Below, piece by piece: positions 43,985 through 53,678 of a DNA stretch of 64,000 nucleotides. The stretch's first letter is position 1, and each line of letters opens with the position of its first letter. The notes under the pieces were generated by a model. It was not told where the DNA came from and did no database searches. It saw only the letters and a list, made by a program, of their open reading frames with translations. Origin of the DNA: Nocardioides sp. HDW12B. Its GTDB lineage: Bacteria; Actinomycetota; Actinomycetes; Propionibacteriales; Nocardioidaceae. The translations under genes and the position numbers were made by a program. The stretch covers positions 4,092,001 through 4,156,000 of the forward strand of contig NZ_CP049867.1 of NCBI RefSeq assembly GCF_011299595.1, read 5' to 3'.

Positions 43985-45151
43985 TCAGAGGCCGCGCGTG
44001 AGGTTGTCGCCGCTCTCGGGGTCGAAGAGGTGGATCTTCTTCGTGTTCACGAAGATCTCGGCCTCGTCGCCCTCCTTGACGGTGCTGGCGCCCTCGAGGG
44101 AGACCACGAGCTGGGTGCGCAGGCCCTCGCCGTCGAGGTCCTTCTCGAGCTCACTGAGACGGTCCTTGACCTCGTCGGGGGCCTCGAAGGGGATGTAGGC
44201 GTAGGACTCGTTGCCCAGCCACTCGGTCACCTCGACGGTGGCGCGGAAGGTCGAGCCCTTGGCCACCTTGTCGTCGTCCATGACCGAGGCGTCGTCGAAG
44301 TGCTCGGGCCGGATGCCGGCGAGGAGCAGCCCCTTGTCCCGGCCGCGCTCGGCCCGGTCCTCGGGGATCTCGACGGTGCCGAAGGGCAGCTCGAGCTGGG
44401 TGCCGGTGACGGTGGCGGGCAGGAAGTTCATCGGCGGGGAGCCGATGAACCCGGCGACGAAGAGGTTGGCGGGGTTCTCGTAGAGGTCGCGCGGGGTGGC
44501 GAGCTGCTGCAGCACGCCGCGCTTGAGCACCGCGACCCGATCGCCGAGCGTCATGGCCTCGACCTGGTCGTGAGTGACGTAGACGGTCGTGATCCCGAGG
44601 CGCCGCTGGAGACGGTGGATCTCGGTGCGCATCTGGCCGCGGAGCTTGGCGTCGAGGTTCGACAGCGGCTCGTCGAAGAGGAAGGCCTGGGCGTCGCGCA
44701 CGATCGCGCGGCCCATCGCCACCCGCTGGCGCTGGCCGCCGGAGAGGTTCGCCGGCTTGCGGTCGAGGTGCTCGTCGAGCTCGAGGACCGAGCTGGCCTT
44801 GCGGACGCGCTCGTCGATGTCGGAGTCGCTGATCTCCTTGTTGAGACGCAGCGGGAAGGCGATGTTCTCGTAGACCGTGAGGTGCGGGTAGAGCGCGTAG
44901 TTCTGGAACACCATGGCGAGGTTGCGCTCGCGCGGGTCCTTGTCGTTGACGCGCTCGTCACCGATGATCATGTCGCCGTCGGTGATGTCCTCCAGCCCGA
45001 CGATCATGCGCAGCAGCGTCGACTTCCCGCAGCCGGACGGTCCGACGAGGATCACGAACTCCCCGTCGGCGACGTCGATGCTGACGTCGTTGACGGCCTT
45101 CGTGCCGTCGCCGTACTCCTTGACGATGTTCTTCATCGAGATGGCAGACAT
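43985..45151 (-). CDS. sugC: Sugar ABC importer ATPase (SugC/MsmX type)
   Basis: 388-residue ATPase that powers the preceding permeases. The N-terminal nucleotide-binding domain has Walker [11 protein letters not shown]-loop VFQNYALYPH, signature [10 protein letters not shown] and Walker B FLFDEPLSNLDAK. Residues 245-388 form the MalK-type TOBE regulatory domain (GIRPEHF). ATG start at 45151, three bases after the SugB stop. Confidence 0.9.
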   Translation of the reverse strand: MSAISMKNIVKEYGDGTKAVNDVSIDVADGEFVILVGPSGCGKSTLLRMIVGLEDITDGDMIIGDERVNDKDPRERNLAMVFQNYALYPHLTVYENIAFPLRLNKEISDSDIDERVRKASSVLELDEHLDRKPANLSGGQRQRVAMGRAIVRDAQAFLFDEPLSNLDAKLRGQMRTEIHRLQRRLGITTVYVTHDQVEAMTLGDRVAVLKRGVLQQLATPRDLYENPANLFVAGFIGSPPMNFLPATVTGTQLELPFGTVEIPEDRAERGRDKGLLLAGIRPEHFDDASVMDDDKVAKGSTFRATVEVTEWLGNESYAYIPFEAPDEVKDRLSELEKDLDGEGLRTQLVVSLEGASTVKEGDEAEIFVNTKKIHLFDPESGDNLTRGL

Positions 45152-45154
45152 GGA

Positions 45155-45985
45155 TCAACCCTTCACTGCGCCGGAGGTCAGGCCGGCCACGATCTTGCGC
45201 TGGAAGATGAGCACGATGACGATGATCGGGATGGTCACCACCACCGCCGCGGCCGACAGCGTCGACGTGGGCGGGTTGAACTGGTCGGGCCCGACGAAGA
45301 ACGCCAGCGCCGCCGGGACGGGGCGGGCGTCGGTGGTCGAGGTCAGCGAGATGCCGAAGACGAAGTCGTTCCAGGCGAAGAAGAACGTCAGGATCGCCGC
45401 GGTGAAGACGCCCGGGGCCGCCAGCGGCACGATCACCTTGCGGAAGGCCTGCCAGGCGGTGGCCCCGTCGACGCGGGCGGCCTGCTCGAGCTCCCAGGGG
45501 ATCTCGCGGAAGAACGCGGTCAGCGTCCAGATCGCCAGCGGCAGCGTGAAGGACATGTAGGGGATGATCAGGCCCGGCCAGGTGTCGTAGAGCGACAGCG
45601 TGCGCCACATGTCGAAGAGCGGTCCGACCAGCGACACGACCGGGAACATCGCGATGGCCAGGGCGATGGACAGCACGATCCGCTTGCCCTTGAAGTCCAG
45701 CCGCGCGATCGCGTACGCCGCGAACGTCGCGAACACGACCGAGAGGACGGTGGCGATGAGCGAGATCCCGAACGAGTTGATGAGCGCCTTCTGGAACAGC
45801 TCGTCCTTGAGGACCTCGGTGTAGTTGTCGAGGGTGAACGACTTGGGCAGGAACTGCGGGCTGCCCGCGGTCGTCTCCGCCTCCGGCTTCAGCGAGAGCA
45901 TGATGATCCACACGACGGGCAGCAGGCACCACACCAGGATCGCGATCATCCCGATGATCGTGCTCGGACCGATCTTCGACTTCAT
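45155..45985 (-). CDS. sugB: Sugar ABC importer permease (SugB type)
   Basis: 276-residue permease with six helices. The EAA loop is [23 protein letters not shown]. Its start ATG overlaps the SugA stop by one base. It pairs with SugA to form the channel. Confidence 0.88.
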   Translation of the reverse strand: MKSKIGPSTIIGMIAILVWCLLPVVWIIMLSLKPEAETTAGSPQFLPKSFTLDNYTEVLKDELFQKALINSFGISLIATVLSVVFATFAAYAIARLDFKGKRIVLSIALAIAMFPVVSLVGPLFDMWRTLSLYDTWPGLIIPYMSFTLPLAIWTLTAFFREIPWELEQAARVDGATAWQAFRKVIVPLAAPGVFTAAILTFFFAWNDFVFGISLTSTTDARPVPAALAFFVGPDQFNPPTSTLSAAAVVVTIPIIVIVLIFQRKIVAGLTSGAVKG

Positions 45986-46938
45986 CAGCCTTCACCTCTC
46001 GCCGACGCCAGGTCGACACGGAACGCCTTGACCAGGAGCCAGGCGATGAGCAGGACCGACAGGAAGAGCAGGACCGACAGCGCCGAGCCCATGCCGAGCT
46101 CGAACTGCTCGATGATCTGGCGGTAGGTCAGGAACGAGACGGACTCGGTGTCCTGGGCTCCTCGGGTCATCACGTAGATGTTGTCGAAGATCCGGTAGGC
46201 GTCGAGCGCCCGGAAGAGCACGGCGACCATGATGGCGGCCCGCATGTTCGGCAGGATCACCTTCCACAGCCGCTGCCACCAGGTGGCGCCGTCGACCTTC
46301 GCCGCCTCGATGGTGTCCTCGGAGACCTGCGCGAGACCGGCCAGCAGCAGCAGCGACATGAACGGCGTGGTCTTCCAGATCTCGGAGACCATGATCGCGA
46401 CCATCGCCGGCCACTTGTCGCCGAACCAGTTGAAGTCGTCGCCGACGAAGGGCAGCCAGCCGTTGACGAAGCCGTTGTTGAGGCTGAAGGCGAACTGCCA
46501 GGCGAAGGCCGAGACGACGGTGATGATGCCGTAGGGGATGAGGATCGAGGTCCGGATGATGCCGCGGGCGAAGACCACCCGGTGCATCACCATCGCGAAG
46601 GCGAAGCCGATGACGAGCTCCACCGACACCGTGATCACCATGATGATCAGCGTGTTGAAGACGTCGGTCCACCACAGCGAGTCGCTGAGCACGGTCAGGT
46701 AGTTGTTGACGCCGACGAACTCACGGTCGTCGGGGGCGGAGAGGCGGTACTTGAACAGCGACAGGTAGAGCGCCTGGCCCATCGGGTAGGCGGTGACGAG
46801 CAGCATCAGGATGACGGCCGGGGCCACGAGCTTCAGCCCGAGCTTGTTCTCGGCCTTCGCGCGCGCGGTGTCGTGGTGCTGGGCCTTCGGGGTCCCCGTC
46901 GTCCCGGCCTTCTTCTCGGGTGTCACGGCTGTGCTCAT
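45985..46938 (-). CDS. sugA: Sugar ABC importer permease (SugA type)
   Basis: 317-residue permease. The sequence shows strong resemblance to mycobacterial SugA as I recall it: [53 protein letters not shown] and [17 protein letters not shown], all in the right order. SugA belongs to the trehalose recycling importer LpqY-SugABC. A Lys/Ala-rich cytosolic leader of about 35 residues is present. Confidence 0.88.
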   Translation of the reverse strand: MSTAVTPEKKAGTTGTPKAQHHDTARAKAENKLGLKLVAPAVILMLLVTAYPMGQALYLSLFKYRLSAPDDREFVGVNNYLTVLSDSLWWTDVFNTLIIMVITVSVELVIGFAFAMVMHRVVFARGIIRTSILIPYGIITVVSAFAWQFAFSLNNGFVNGWLPFVGDDFNWFGDKWPAMVAIMVSEIWKTTPFMSLLLLAGLAQVSEDTIEAAKVDGATWWQRLWKVILPNMRAAIMVAVLFRALDAYRIFDNIYVMTRGAQDTESVSFLTYRQIIEQFELGMGSALSVLLFLSVLLIAWLLVKAFRVDLASARGEG

Positions 46939-46950
46939 GCGTCCTCCTCC

Positions 46951-48261
46951 CTAGACCAGCGAGTCGCCGTTGAGGACGCGCTCGAGGAAGGACGCCGACT
47001 CGGACGGCGTCTCCTCGGTGACGGCGTCCTGGGGGTGCCACCGGCTGAGCACGGCGTTGACGATCGTCGCCCAGTACTCGGTGGTCGGTCGGGGGCCGCC
47101 CTCGTTGCCGCTCTCGCGGAACAGCGCGAGCACCTCCGACGGGTAGAGCTCGGTGAGCTCCTTGGCGTCGTACGCCTCCTCGAGCGTGGGCATGCCGCCG
47201 GTCTCGCTCGCGTAGGTCACCTGGTTCTCCAGGCTGGTGATGCACTTGGTGGCCTCGAGCGACTCCTCCTTGTTCTCGCTGAAGGCGCCGATGCCGATGT
47301 TGATGCCACCGGTCGGGGGCTTGGACTCCTGGCCCTCGACGGTCTGGGGATAGCGAGCCCAGCCCAGGTCGTCCTTGAGGGTCTCGGCGTAGCCCAGGTA
47401 GATGTAGGTCCAGTTGGTCATGAAGCCGCCGGTGTCGCCGCTGAAGCTGGCCTCGGCCGTGCCCTCGTTGGAGACCGGGAGGTCGGGGTCGGCGGCGGAG
47501 GAGCCGGCGAGCTTCTCGATGACCGCGGCCGCCGCGTCGCCCGCCTCGGAGTCGAGGCCGACCTCCATCTCCTCGCCCTTCTCGAGCTCGGAGACGATGG
47601 CACCGCCGGCGCCCTGGATCAGGGCGTTGACGAGCACGACGTACCCCTCGTACTTGTTGCCCTGGATGCTGACCTTGGTGCCGGTCTCCTCGGCGGCGTC
47701 GATGATCTGCTCCCAGGTGACCGGCTTGGTCATGTCGAGCCCGGCCTTCTCGGCCACGGACTTCCGGTACCAGAGCAGCTGGGTGTTCAGCCACTGGGGA
47801 GCGACGACCAGCTGGTCCTTCCAGGTCGCCGCGTCGACGGCGCCCTCGACCTTGCCCTCGCTCAGCTCCTCCTGGTCGGACTCGCTGAGCTCGGCGAGGT
47901 AGCCGGCCTCGGAGAACTCGGCGGTGAAGATCGGGTCGATGCTCATGAGGTCGATCGAGCTGTCGTTGGCCGCGAGCCGGCGCATCAGCTGGATGCGCTG
48001 CTCCGTGGCGGCGGTCGGCAGCTGCTCGGTCTGGATGTCGTAGGCGTCGGTGCTGCAGCGCTCGGCGATGCCCTCGAGCCCGAAGGCACCCTCGAAGTCC
48101 GGCGGCGGGTCCGGGTCCGGGTTGATGTACCAGGTCAGGACGGGCTTCTCCGAGCCCCCGCCGCACGCGACCAGCGTGGAGGAGAGCACGGCCAGGGCTG
48201 CCGCGGCGGCGACACGGGTGCGCCGTGAGCGGCTCGACCGACGTGCTGCGGAGGGGGCCAT
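46951..48261 (-). CDS. lpqY: Sugar ABC importer binding lipoprotein (LpqY type)
   Basis: 436-residue family 1 solute-binding protein with an Arg-rich N-region, lipobox LVAC (Cys33) and mature sequence beginning GGGSEKPVLTWYINPD. The late GGINIGIGAF and TEYWATIVNAV segments are typical. With SugA-like permease sequence, trehalose is the best substrate guess. First gene of the operon, ATG at 48261. Confidence 0.85.
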   Translation of the reverse strand: MAPSAARRSSRSRRTRVAAAAALAVLSSTLVACGGGSEKPVLTWYINPDPDPPPDFEGAFGLEGIAERCSTDAYDIQTEQLPTAATEQRIQLMRRLAANDSSIDLMSIDPIFTAEFSEAGYLAELSESDQEELSEGKVEGAVDAATWKDQLVVAPQWLNTQLLWYRKSVAEKAGLDMTKPVTWEQIIDAAEETGTKVSIQGNKYEGYVVLVNALIQGAGGAIVSELEKGEEMEVGLDSEAGDAAAAVIEKLAGSSAADPDLPVSNEGTAEASFSGDTGGFMTNWTYIYLGYAETLKDDLGWARYPQTVEGQESKPPTGGINIGIGAFSENKEESLEATKCITSLENQVTYASETGGMPTLEEAYDAKELTELYPSEVLALFRESGNEGGPRPTTEYWATIVNAVLSRWHPQDAVTEETPSESASFLERVLNGDSLV

Positions 48262-48297
48262 GGTGCCTACGTGCCCCGTGTGGGCCGGGTCACACCC

Positions 48298-48340
48298 ATA
48301 TTGTTGATCTGACTTTGAATCGTGATGCCGGGCCCGGTGG
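48298..48340 (-). promoter_or_regulatory. AT-rich promoter region of lpqY-sugABC
   Basis: On the minus strand a CAATAT (48298-48303) lies 37 bp before the start codon, in a stretch that is the most AT-rich of the neighbourhood (ATTGTTGATCTGACTTTGAA). It is a probable -10 element. No convincing -35 is visible. Confidence 0.35.
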
Positions 48341-48868
48341 TCAGAGGGTCCGGCGAAGCACGAGCGCTACCACCTCGGCGACGATCTCGTCGATGCTGCG
48401 CGCCACGTCGACGACGGTGCCCGGCTCGTCGCCCTCCAACGGCTCGAGGGTGTCCAGCTGGGAGCGCAGCAAGGAGGGCGGCATGAAGTGCTCGCGACCC
48501 TCCATGCGCTCGCGCAGCAGGGCTTCGTCACCGGCCAGGCACACGAAGAACGAGTCCGGAGCACCTCGGCGCAGCACGTCGCGGTAGACGCGCTTGAGCG
48601 CGGAGCACGTCAGCACCGTGTCGCGCCCCGCCTCCCGACGTTCGGCGGTCCAGCCCGCGAGCGCCGCGAGCCAGGGCCACCGGTCCTCGTCGGTGAGCGG
48701 GTCGCCGGCGGACATCTTGGCGATGTTGGCCTCCGGGTGGAAGGCGTCGCCCTCGGCGAGCTCCAGGTCGAGCTCGGCGGCCAGGCGCTCGGCCACGGTC
48801 GACTTCCCGACCCCGGAGACGCCCATGACGACCAGGTGCCGGGTGCGGCGTACGGCGTCGGACGGCAC
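48341..48868 (-). CDS. gntK: Gluconokinase
   Basis: 175-residue kinase that phosphorylates gluconate to 6-phosphogluconate. P-loop MGVSGVGKST, then the family motif EGDAFHPEANIAKMSAGDPLTDEDRWPWL. The late REHFMPPSLLRSQLDTLEPL is diagnostic for GntK. GTG start one base after the gntP stop. Confidence 0.95.
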   Translation of the reverse strand: MPSDAVRRTRHLVVMGVSGVGKSTVAERLAAELDLELAEGDAFHPEANIAKMSAGDPLTDEDRWPWLAALAGWTAERREAGRDTVLTCSALKRVYRDVLRRGAPDSFFVCLAGDEALLRERMEGREHFMPPSLLRSQLDTLEPLEGDEPGTVVDVARSIDEIVAEVVALVLRRTL

Positions 48869-48869
48869 G

Positions 48870-50288
48870 TCAGACCACGGCCCAGACTGCTGCGCTGATG
48901 ACGAAGACGCTGACGCCCAGCGTGGTCTCCATGACGGTCCAGGTCTTGAGGGTCGTCTTCTCGTCCATGCCGAAGAACCGGCTGACCAGCCAGAAGCCGG
49001 AGTCGTTGACGTGGGAGAGCACGGTGGCCCCGGCGGCGATGGCCATCACCAGCAGCACCAGCTGCAGGTCGCCCAGCGACGCGGCCGCGGCTGCAGGAGC
49101 GAGCAGCCCGGACGCGGTGGTGAGGGCGACGGTGGCCGAGCCCTGGGCCACGCGTAGGAGCGTGGAGATGAGGAAGGCCTGCAGGATCAGAGAGATGCCA
49201 AGGTCGGACAGCGAGGTGCTCAGCGCCTCCCCGATGCCGCTGAGCTCGAGGACGCCGCCGAACATGCCGCCGGCGCCGGTGATGAGGATGATCGAGCAGA
49301 TCGGTCCGAGGGCCTTGTCGAGGATGGTGCTGACGTCGGCCATCGACCGCTGGCCGCGGCCCAGCACGAAGATCGCCGCCAGCGTGGTGACCAGCAGGGC
49401 GACGGTGGTGTCGCCCAGCAGCATCAGGGACTCCGACCAGGTCGCCCCCTCCTCGATCGTGCCGGCGGTGACGAGGGTCGCGAGCACGGTGTTGAAGGAG
49501 ATCAGCACCAGCGGCAGCAGGAGCAGGCCCAGCACGGTGGTGAAGGCTGGTGCCTTCTGGGTGGTCGTGGTCCCGCCTGCGCCGGACCCCGGCGCGACGT
49601 CGTCGCGGCCGTCGTTGATCTCGCCGAAGAGCGCCTCGGGGATGTCGACGTGGATGCGCTTGCCGAGCACGCGCGCCACGAGGACGACGCCGACGTACCA
49701 GGCGAGGACCGCGACCGGGACGCCAACGAGGAGCGTCAGGCCGATGTCGGCGTCGAGGGCCTCGGCGGCTGCGACCGGGCCGGGGTGCGGGGGCACGAGC
49801 GCGTGCATCGCCGCGAACGCTCCGGCGGCGGGCAGCCCGTAGAGCAGCAGCGAGCCGCCGAAGCGGCGGGCGACGGTCAGGATGATCGGCAGGAACACCA
49901 TGAGGCCGGCGTCGAAGAAGATCGGGAAGCCGAACAGCAGCGCCGCGACGCCGAGCGCCAGGGGAGCGCGCTTCTCGCCGAACCGGTTGATGAGGGTGTC
50001 GGCCAGCACCTGGGCGCCGCCGGTCACCTCGAGCAGGCGGCCGATCATCACGCCGAAGCCGACCAGCAGCGCCACCGATCCGATGGTGTCGGCGAAGCCG
50101 TAGATCAGCGCGTCGGGCACGTCCCCGACCGGGATGCCGGCCGCGACCGCCGTGACGACGCTGACCAGGACGAGGGCGACGAAGGCGTGGAGCTTGACCT
50201 TCATGATGAGGACGAGCAGGAGGGCCACGGCGAGCGCCGCGATGATCATCAAGGTGGCGGCGCCGTACGCCGGTGCGATCGCTTCCAT
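48870..50288 (-). CDS. gntP: Gluconate permease of the GntP family
   Basis: 472-residue membrane transporter with about 12-14 helices. GntP motifs include FGFPIFFDAGLMVFLPII, MHALVPPHPGPVAAAEAL and HVNDSGFWLVSRFFGM. The ATG at 50288 gives the family N-terminus. Together with gntK it makes a two-gene gluconate uptake and activation unit; no gntR regulator is adjacent. Confidence 0.95.
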   Translation of the reverse strand: MEAIAPAYGAATLMIIAALAVALLLVLIMKVKLHAFVALVLVSVVTAVAAGIPVGDVPDALIYGFADTIGSVALLVGFGVMIGRLLEVTGGAQVLADTLINRFGEKRAPLALGVAALLFGFPIFFDAGLMVFLPIILTVARRFGGSLLLYGLPAAGAFAAMHALVPPHPGPVAAAEALDADIGLTLLVGVPVAVLAWYVGVVLVARVLGKRIHVDIPEALFGEINDGRDDVAPGSGAGGTTTTQKAPAFTTVLGLLLLPLVLISFNTVLATLVTAGTIEEGATWSESLMLLGDTTVALLVTTLAAIFVLGRGQRSMADVSTILDKALGPICSIILITGAGGMFGGVLELSGIGEALSTSLSDLGISLILQAFLISTLLRVAQGSATVALTTASGLLAPAAAAASLGDLQLVLLVMAIAAGATVLSHVNDSGFWLVSRFFGMDEKTTLKTWTVMETTLGVSVFVISAAVWAVV

Positions 50289-50384
50289 GGCCAGCCGGTA
50301 CCCCACCCGCGGTGCTCCCAACCAACGGCAGGCGTGCTCCTGGCCGGAATCGGACTGCCGGCAGCCCGGGTCGCGACCGGACGC

Positions 50385-50460
50385 TGGTGGGCCCCCAGGG
50401 GATCGAACCCTGAACCCGCGGATTAAAAGTCCGCTGCTCTGCCGATTGAGCTAGAGGCCC
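50385..50460 (-). tRNA. tRNA-Lys (TTT), CCA encoded
   Basis: Acceptor GGGCCTC pairs with GGGGCCC (one U-G), anticodon loop CTTTTAA giving TTT, T-loop GGTTCGATC, discriminator A and encoded CCA at 50385-50387. Confidence 0.95.
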
Positions 50461-50644
50461 GCGACTGAGGACCACGACGCACCGTCAGAGCATCCTCATG
50501 CGGCTCCATCGTTGCAGACGAGCCGGGCCGGACGAGGTCGGCCCGACGAGGTCGGCCACGTCGACGCGTGACCACCGGGTCTGGTGCCCGCCGTGGGCGG
50601 GCGGCATCGTTGGAGCCCACCCGGAGCGGAGAGGGCGGTGAGCG

Positions 50645-51769
50645 ATGGGACGACCTGGTGGCAGTGGATGGTCGGCTGCACGTCGCCGTACGCCCGACGT
50701 CGTGGCTCTGGTCGGCCTCGTCGGCCTGGTCGGGCTGACCGCCTGCACCAGCGAGGGGAGGAACGAGCCCTCCCCGACCCCGTCGCCACGTGCGTCCGCC
50801 GAGCCGACCGACGCGCGCTGCTTCGGTCGCAAGGTCACGATGTCCGGCACCGAGGGCGACGACGTCCTCGTGGCGCGGGACGGCCGCGACGTGGTCCTCG
50901 CGCTGGGGGGTGACGACGTCATCCGCGGTCTGCGCGGTGGGGACCGCGTGTGTGCCGGCACCGGTGACGACACGGTCCCCGACGCCATGGGCACCGCGTG
51001 GCGCCAGGTGATGTCCGACCTCGGTCCCGGGGAGGACACCATCACGACGAACTCCTACGTGAAGGCGGGCGCGGGCGACGACGTCGTGCGCGTCCGTCGC
51101 GCCGGCGTGCTGGTCGCCCTGGGAGACGGGGACGACCGCATGGAGGTGCTCTCGAGCCGAGGTCCTTCACCCTGCGTCGACTACCGACGCGCGCCCGGGG
51201 CGTTGCGTGCCGACCTGGGTGCCGGGTGGGCTCGCGGGCAGGGCAGCGACGAGCTCATCGGTGTGCGTTGTGTGCACAGCGGCGCGTCCGACGACGTGGT
51301 CCGGGGCTCGTCATCGGGTGACGTGATGGTCCTGGGTGGGGGAGCGAACCGGGTGCACGCAGGCGGCGGTGACGACGACGTGAGTGCCAGGAACGGGAAG
51401 GACGCCTTGTTCCTCGGACCGGGCCGTGACCGCAGCTACGGCGGGGGCGGTCCCGATCTGGTCGTCGGCAGCGACGGTGACGACACGATCTACGGAGCGG
51501 GGGGAAGTGACGATCTGCGAGGAGGCTCGGGCGACGACCACGTCCACGGCACGGGGATGTGCGACATCGGCAGCTCGGCGGGCAGCGGGCAGGGCGACCG
51601 CTCGTCCAACCGGGTCCGTGGCGGACCGGGCAACGACGAGGTCACCGGCGACCTCGGCGACGACGTCATCGACGGAGGCGACGGCGACGACCGAGGGTAC
51701 GGCGGACCGCGGGCCCGCCCGGGGCGCGACCGGATGACCTCCGTGGAACGGATCACGCGCTGCCTCTGA
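50645..51769 (+). CDS. Lipoprotein with RTX-like calcium-binding repeats
   Basis: 374-residue exported lipoprotein (lipobox LTAC, Cys34). A short Pro/Ser linker is followed by irregular Gly/Asp-rich nonapeptide repeats (TEGDDVLVA, GGDDVIRG, GTGDDTVPD, GAGDDVVRV, GSGDDHVHG, GPGNDEVTG), the pattern of calcium-binding beta rolls. It lacks a type I export C-terminal, fitting lipoprotein export. Related proteins act as surface adhesins or enzymes, but no catalytic domain is visible here. Confidence 0.8.
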   Translation: MGRPGGSGWSAARRRTPDVVALVGLVGLVGLTACTSEGRNEPSPTPSPRASAEPTDARCFGRKVTMSGTEGDDVLVARDGRDVVLALGGDDVIRGLRGGDRVCAGTGDDTVPDAMGTAWRQVMSDLGPGEDTITTNSYVKAGAGDDVVRVRRAGVLVALGDGDDRMEVLSSRGPSPCVDYRRAPGALRADLGAGWARGQGSDELIGVRCVHSGASDDVVRGSSSGDVMVLGGGANRVHAGGGDDDVSARNGKDALFLGPGRDRSYGGGGPDLVVGSDGDDTIYGAGGSDDLRGGSGDDHVHGTGMCDIGSSAGSGQGDRSSNRVRGGPGNDEVTGDLGDDVIDGGDGDDRGYGGPRARPGRDRMTSVERITRCL

Positions 51770-51790
51770 GCCGGCGCGGTCCCCCGCCGC

Positions 51791-52378
51791 TCAGGAGGCG
51801 TTGCGCAGCGACGCGACCACGGTGTGGAGCGACAGTCGGTCCCAGAGCTCCGGGGGAGCCGAGATGCTGACCAGCACGGTCGCGTCGTCGACGACGGTGA
51901 GGACGTCGACGGTCTGCAGGGGCGTGCCGAGGGCCATGATCGGTCGCGCGACGTAGCTCAGCTGTGTCGCCTCGCCGATCCCGGGCCACGGCACGTCCTC
52001 GCGGGTCAGGTCCTCGATCTCGGCCAGGTCGCTCTCGGTGAGGCCCGACTCGTGCCGGTCCCCACGCTCGTCGAGGTCTCCTCCTCCGTCCAACATGCGC
52101 ACAGCGATCCCGGCCGGCAGGGCTTCGACCTGCTGCGCCGACTCGAGGTAGGCCTTCGGGGGGTCGGAGGCGGAGGTGACGTCCTGCTCCGTCATCTCCT
52201 TCGGCGCCAGGAAGGCCACCGGGTCGACCTCGACGAGCCGCATCTCCACGCCGGAGGCAGGGGTCGGCAGCGGTGGGACGCTCGGGACCTCCGAGGACTC
52301 GGAGTCGCCGGCCGCACCGCCTCCACAGCCGGCGATCAGCACGAGGGTCATCAGCGCGGGCAGGAGGCGTGTCAGCAC
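51791..52378 (-). CDS. Lipoprotein of unknown function
   Basis: 195-residue lipoprotein with lipobox IAGC (Cys18) and GGG spacer. The mature domain starts after a Pro/Ser/Glu linker and ends in LSLHTVVASLRNAS. I do not recognise a family. GTG start at 52378. It is divergent from another lipoprotein gene. Confidence 0.65.
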   Translation of the reverse strand: MLTRLLPALMTLVLIAGCGGGAAGDSESSEVPSVPPLPTPASGVEMRLVEVDPVAFLAPKEMTEQDVTSASDPPKAYLESAQQVEALPAGIAVRMLDGGGDLDERGDRHESGLTESDLAEIEDLTREDVPWPGIGEATQLSYVARPIMALGTPLQTVDVLTVVDDATVLVSISAPPELWDRLSLHTVVASLRNAS

Positions 52379-52449
52379 CGGCCTAGATTAGGTGTCGCGA
52401 CCGTGCGCGGGACCGGATCGGCCGCGGTGGTCGGAGATATCGTCGCGGT

Positions 52450-53649
52450 GTGGCAGCGTCCCGGTCGCCCCGACTGCGCGCGGTGCTGCGTGCAGGGTGC
52501 GGCGCGGCCGTGCTGCTCGCGCTCGTCAGCTCCTGCTCCGGTCCCTCGACGGAGTCCGGTGAGCCCGCCGTGCTCGACACCGGCATCGAGCCGGTCCCCC
52601 TCGACGTGGCCGGGCCGACGTACGCCGCTGCCGTTCCTGGCGGGCTGCTGGTGCGCGCGGGTGACGAGGAGCGGGTGCTCCCGGAGGCGGACCAGGCTCG
52701 CTGGCTGCCGGGCGGGACGGCGATGGTCGACCGCAGCCGTCGCTCGATGTCGCTGGAGCTGCTCGACGTCGCGACGGGTGACCTGGCCCCCGAGGAGCCC
52801 GTCCGCATCCGTGGCTTCGACCTCCCCGGTCGGTCGGTGACCCAGGTCAACCTGCTGGACTCGCTGAGGGAGCCGGCGGTGCTGACCGCCTACTCGCCCG
52901 GGCTCGAGCGCCTGTGGTCCCTCGACCTGCCGGACACCGACAACCCCGACGCCGCCGAGGTCTCCGAGCTGCGGCGCGGCTACTACAACGTCGCGCCCAC
53001 CATCGACGGGGTGACCTTCGTGCAGTGGCACGACAGCGCCGAGGACTACGAGGGCGGTGACTACGGCGTCGCGCGCATCGAGGACGGCGCGGTGGTCGAG
53101 GACGTCCTGCTGAACGAGCGCATCGTCGCGCTCTACCTCGCAGCCGACGGTGCCGGGCTGCTCGCCCTGCGCCAGGCCGAGGGGGAGCCGTGCGGCGGGT
53201 GCGTCGTGGACCAGGAGGTCGTCGAGATCGACCCCGCCACCGGGGAGGTCGCGCGCGACTACGGCATGCCCGAGGAGTACGTCGAGGAGTGGCGCGTCGC
53301 CGCCATGGACAAGGTGGGCGACCGGGTCGCCGTACGTTTCACCGAGACCGAGTGGCGCGAGGATCCGAAGGACCCCGACGACGTCGCACCGGTGACGGTG
53401 CAGCGCGGCACCTGGGTGTACGACGGCGCGTGGTCGGTGGTCGAGGGCAGCGAGGACGAGCTGACCTGGTGGCAGGGCGAGGACCGCGTGGTCGCCCGTC
53501 CGGCGCCGCGCGAAGGTGATGCGCGCGACGGCATGCAGCTGTTCTGGCTGCACGACGGCGTCGAGGAGAGGCTGCCGGGGGACCTGGAGTCGAGCGTCGG
53601 TCCGCTGTACCGGACCGGCTCGGTCGCGGGCCAGCTCCTCCCACCCTAG
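52450..53649 (+). CDS. Lipoprotein of unknown function, propeller-like
   Basis: 399-residue lipoprotein with signal LLALVSSC (Cys about 29). The rest is a series of about 45-residue acidic strands with Trp/Tyr-rich edges (LERLWSLDLPD, GTWVYDGAW, LFWLHDG), suggesting a beta-propeller. GTG start at 52450. Divergent from the preceding lipoprotein gene. Function unknown. Confidence 0.6.
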   Translation: MAASRSPRLRAVLRAGCGAAVLLALVSSCSGPSTESGEPAVLDTGIEPVPLDVAGPTYAAAVPGGLLVRAGDEERVLPEADQARWLPGGTAMVDRSRRSMSLELLDVATGDLAPEEPVRIRGFDLPGRSVTQVNLLDSLREPAVLTAYSPGLERLWSLDLPDTDNPDAAEVSELRRGYYNVAPTIDGVTFVQWHDSAEDYEGGDYGVARIEDGAVVEDVLLNERIVALYLAADGAGLLALRQAEGEPCGGCVVDQEVVEIDPATGEVARDYGMPEEYVEEWRVAAMDKVGDRVAVRFTETEWREDPKDPDDVAPVTVQRGTWVYDGAWSVVEGSEDELTWWQGEDRVVARPAPREGDARDGMQLFWLHDGVEERLPGDLESSVGPLYRTGSVAGQLLPP

Positions 53650-53678
53650 GTGAGCTCGGGCCCACCTAGGGTGGTCGG

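Noticed and set aside
42617-46126. Very long open frame (1169 codons) on the plus strand
   Set aside because: It is antisense to two coiled-coil genes and to sugC/sugB, which have strong family motifs. Long antisense frames are expected at this GC content.
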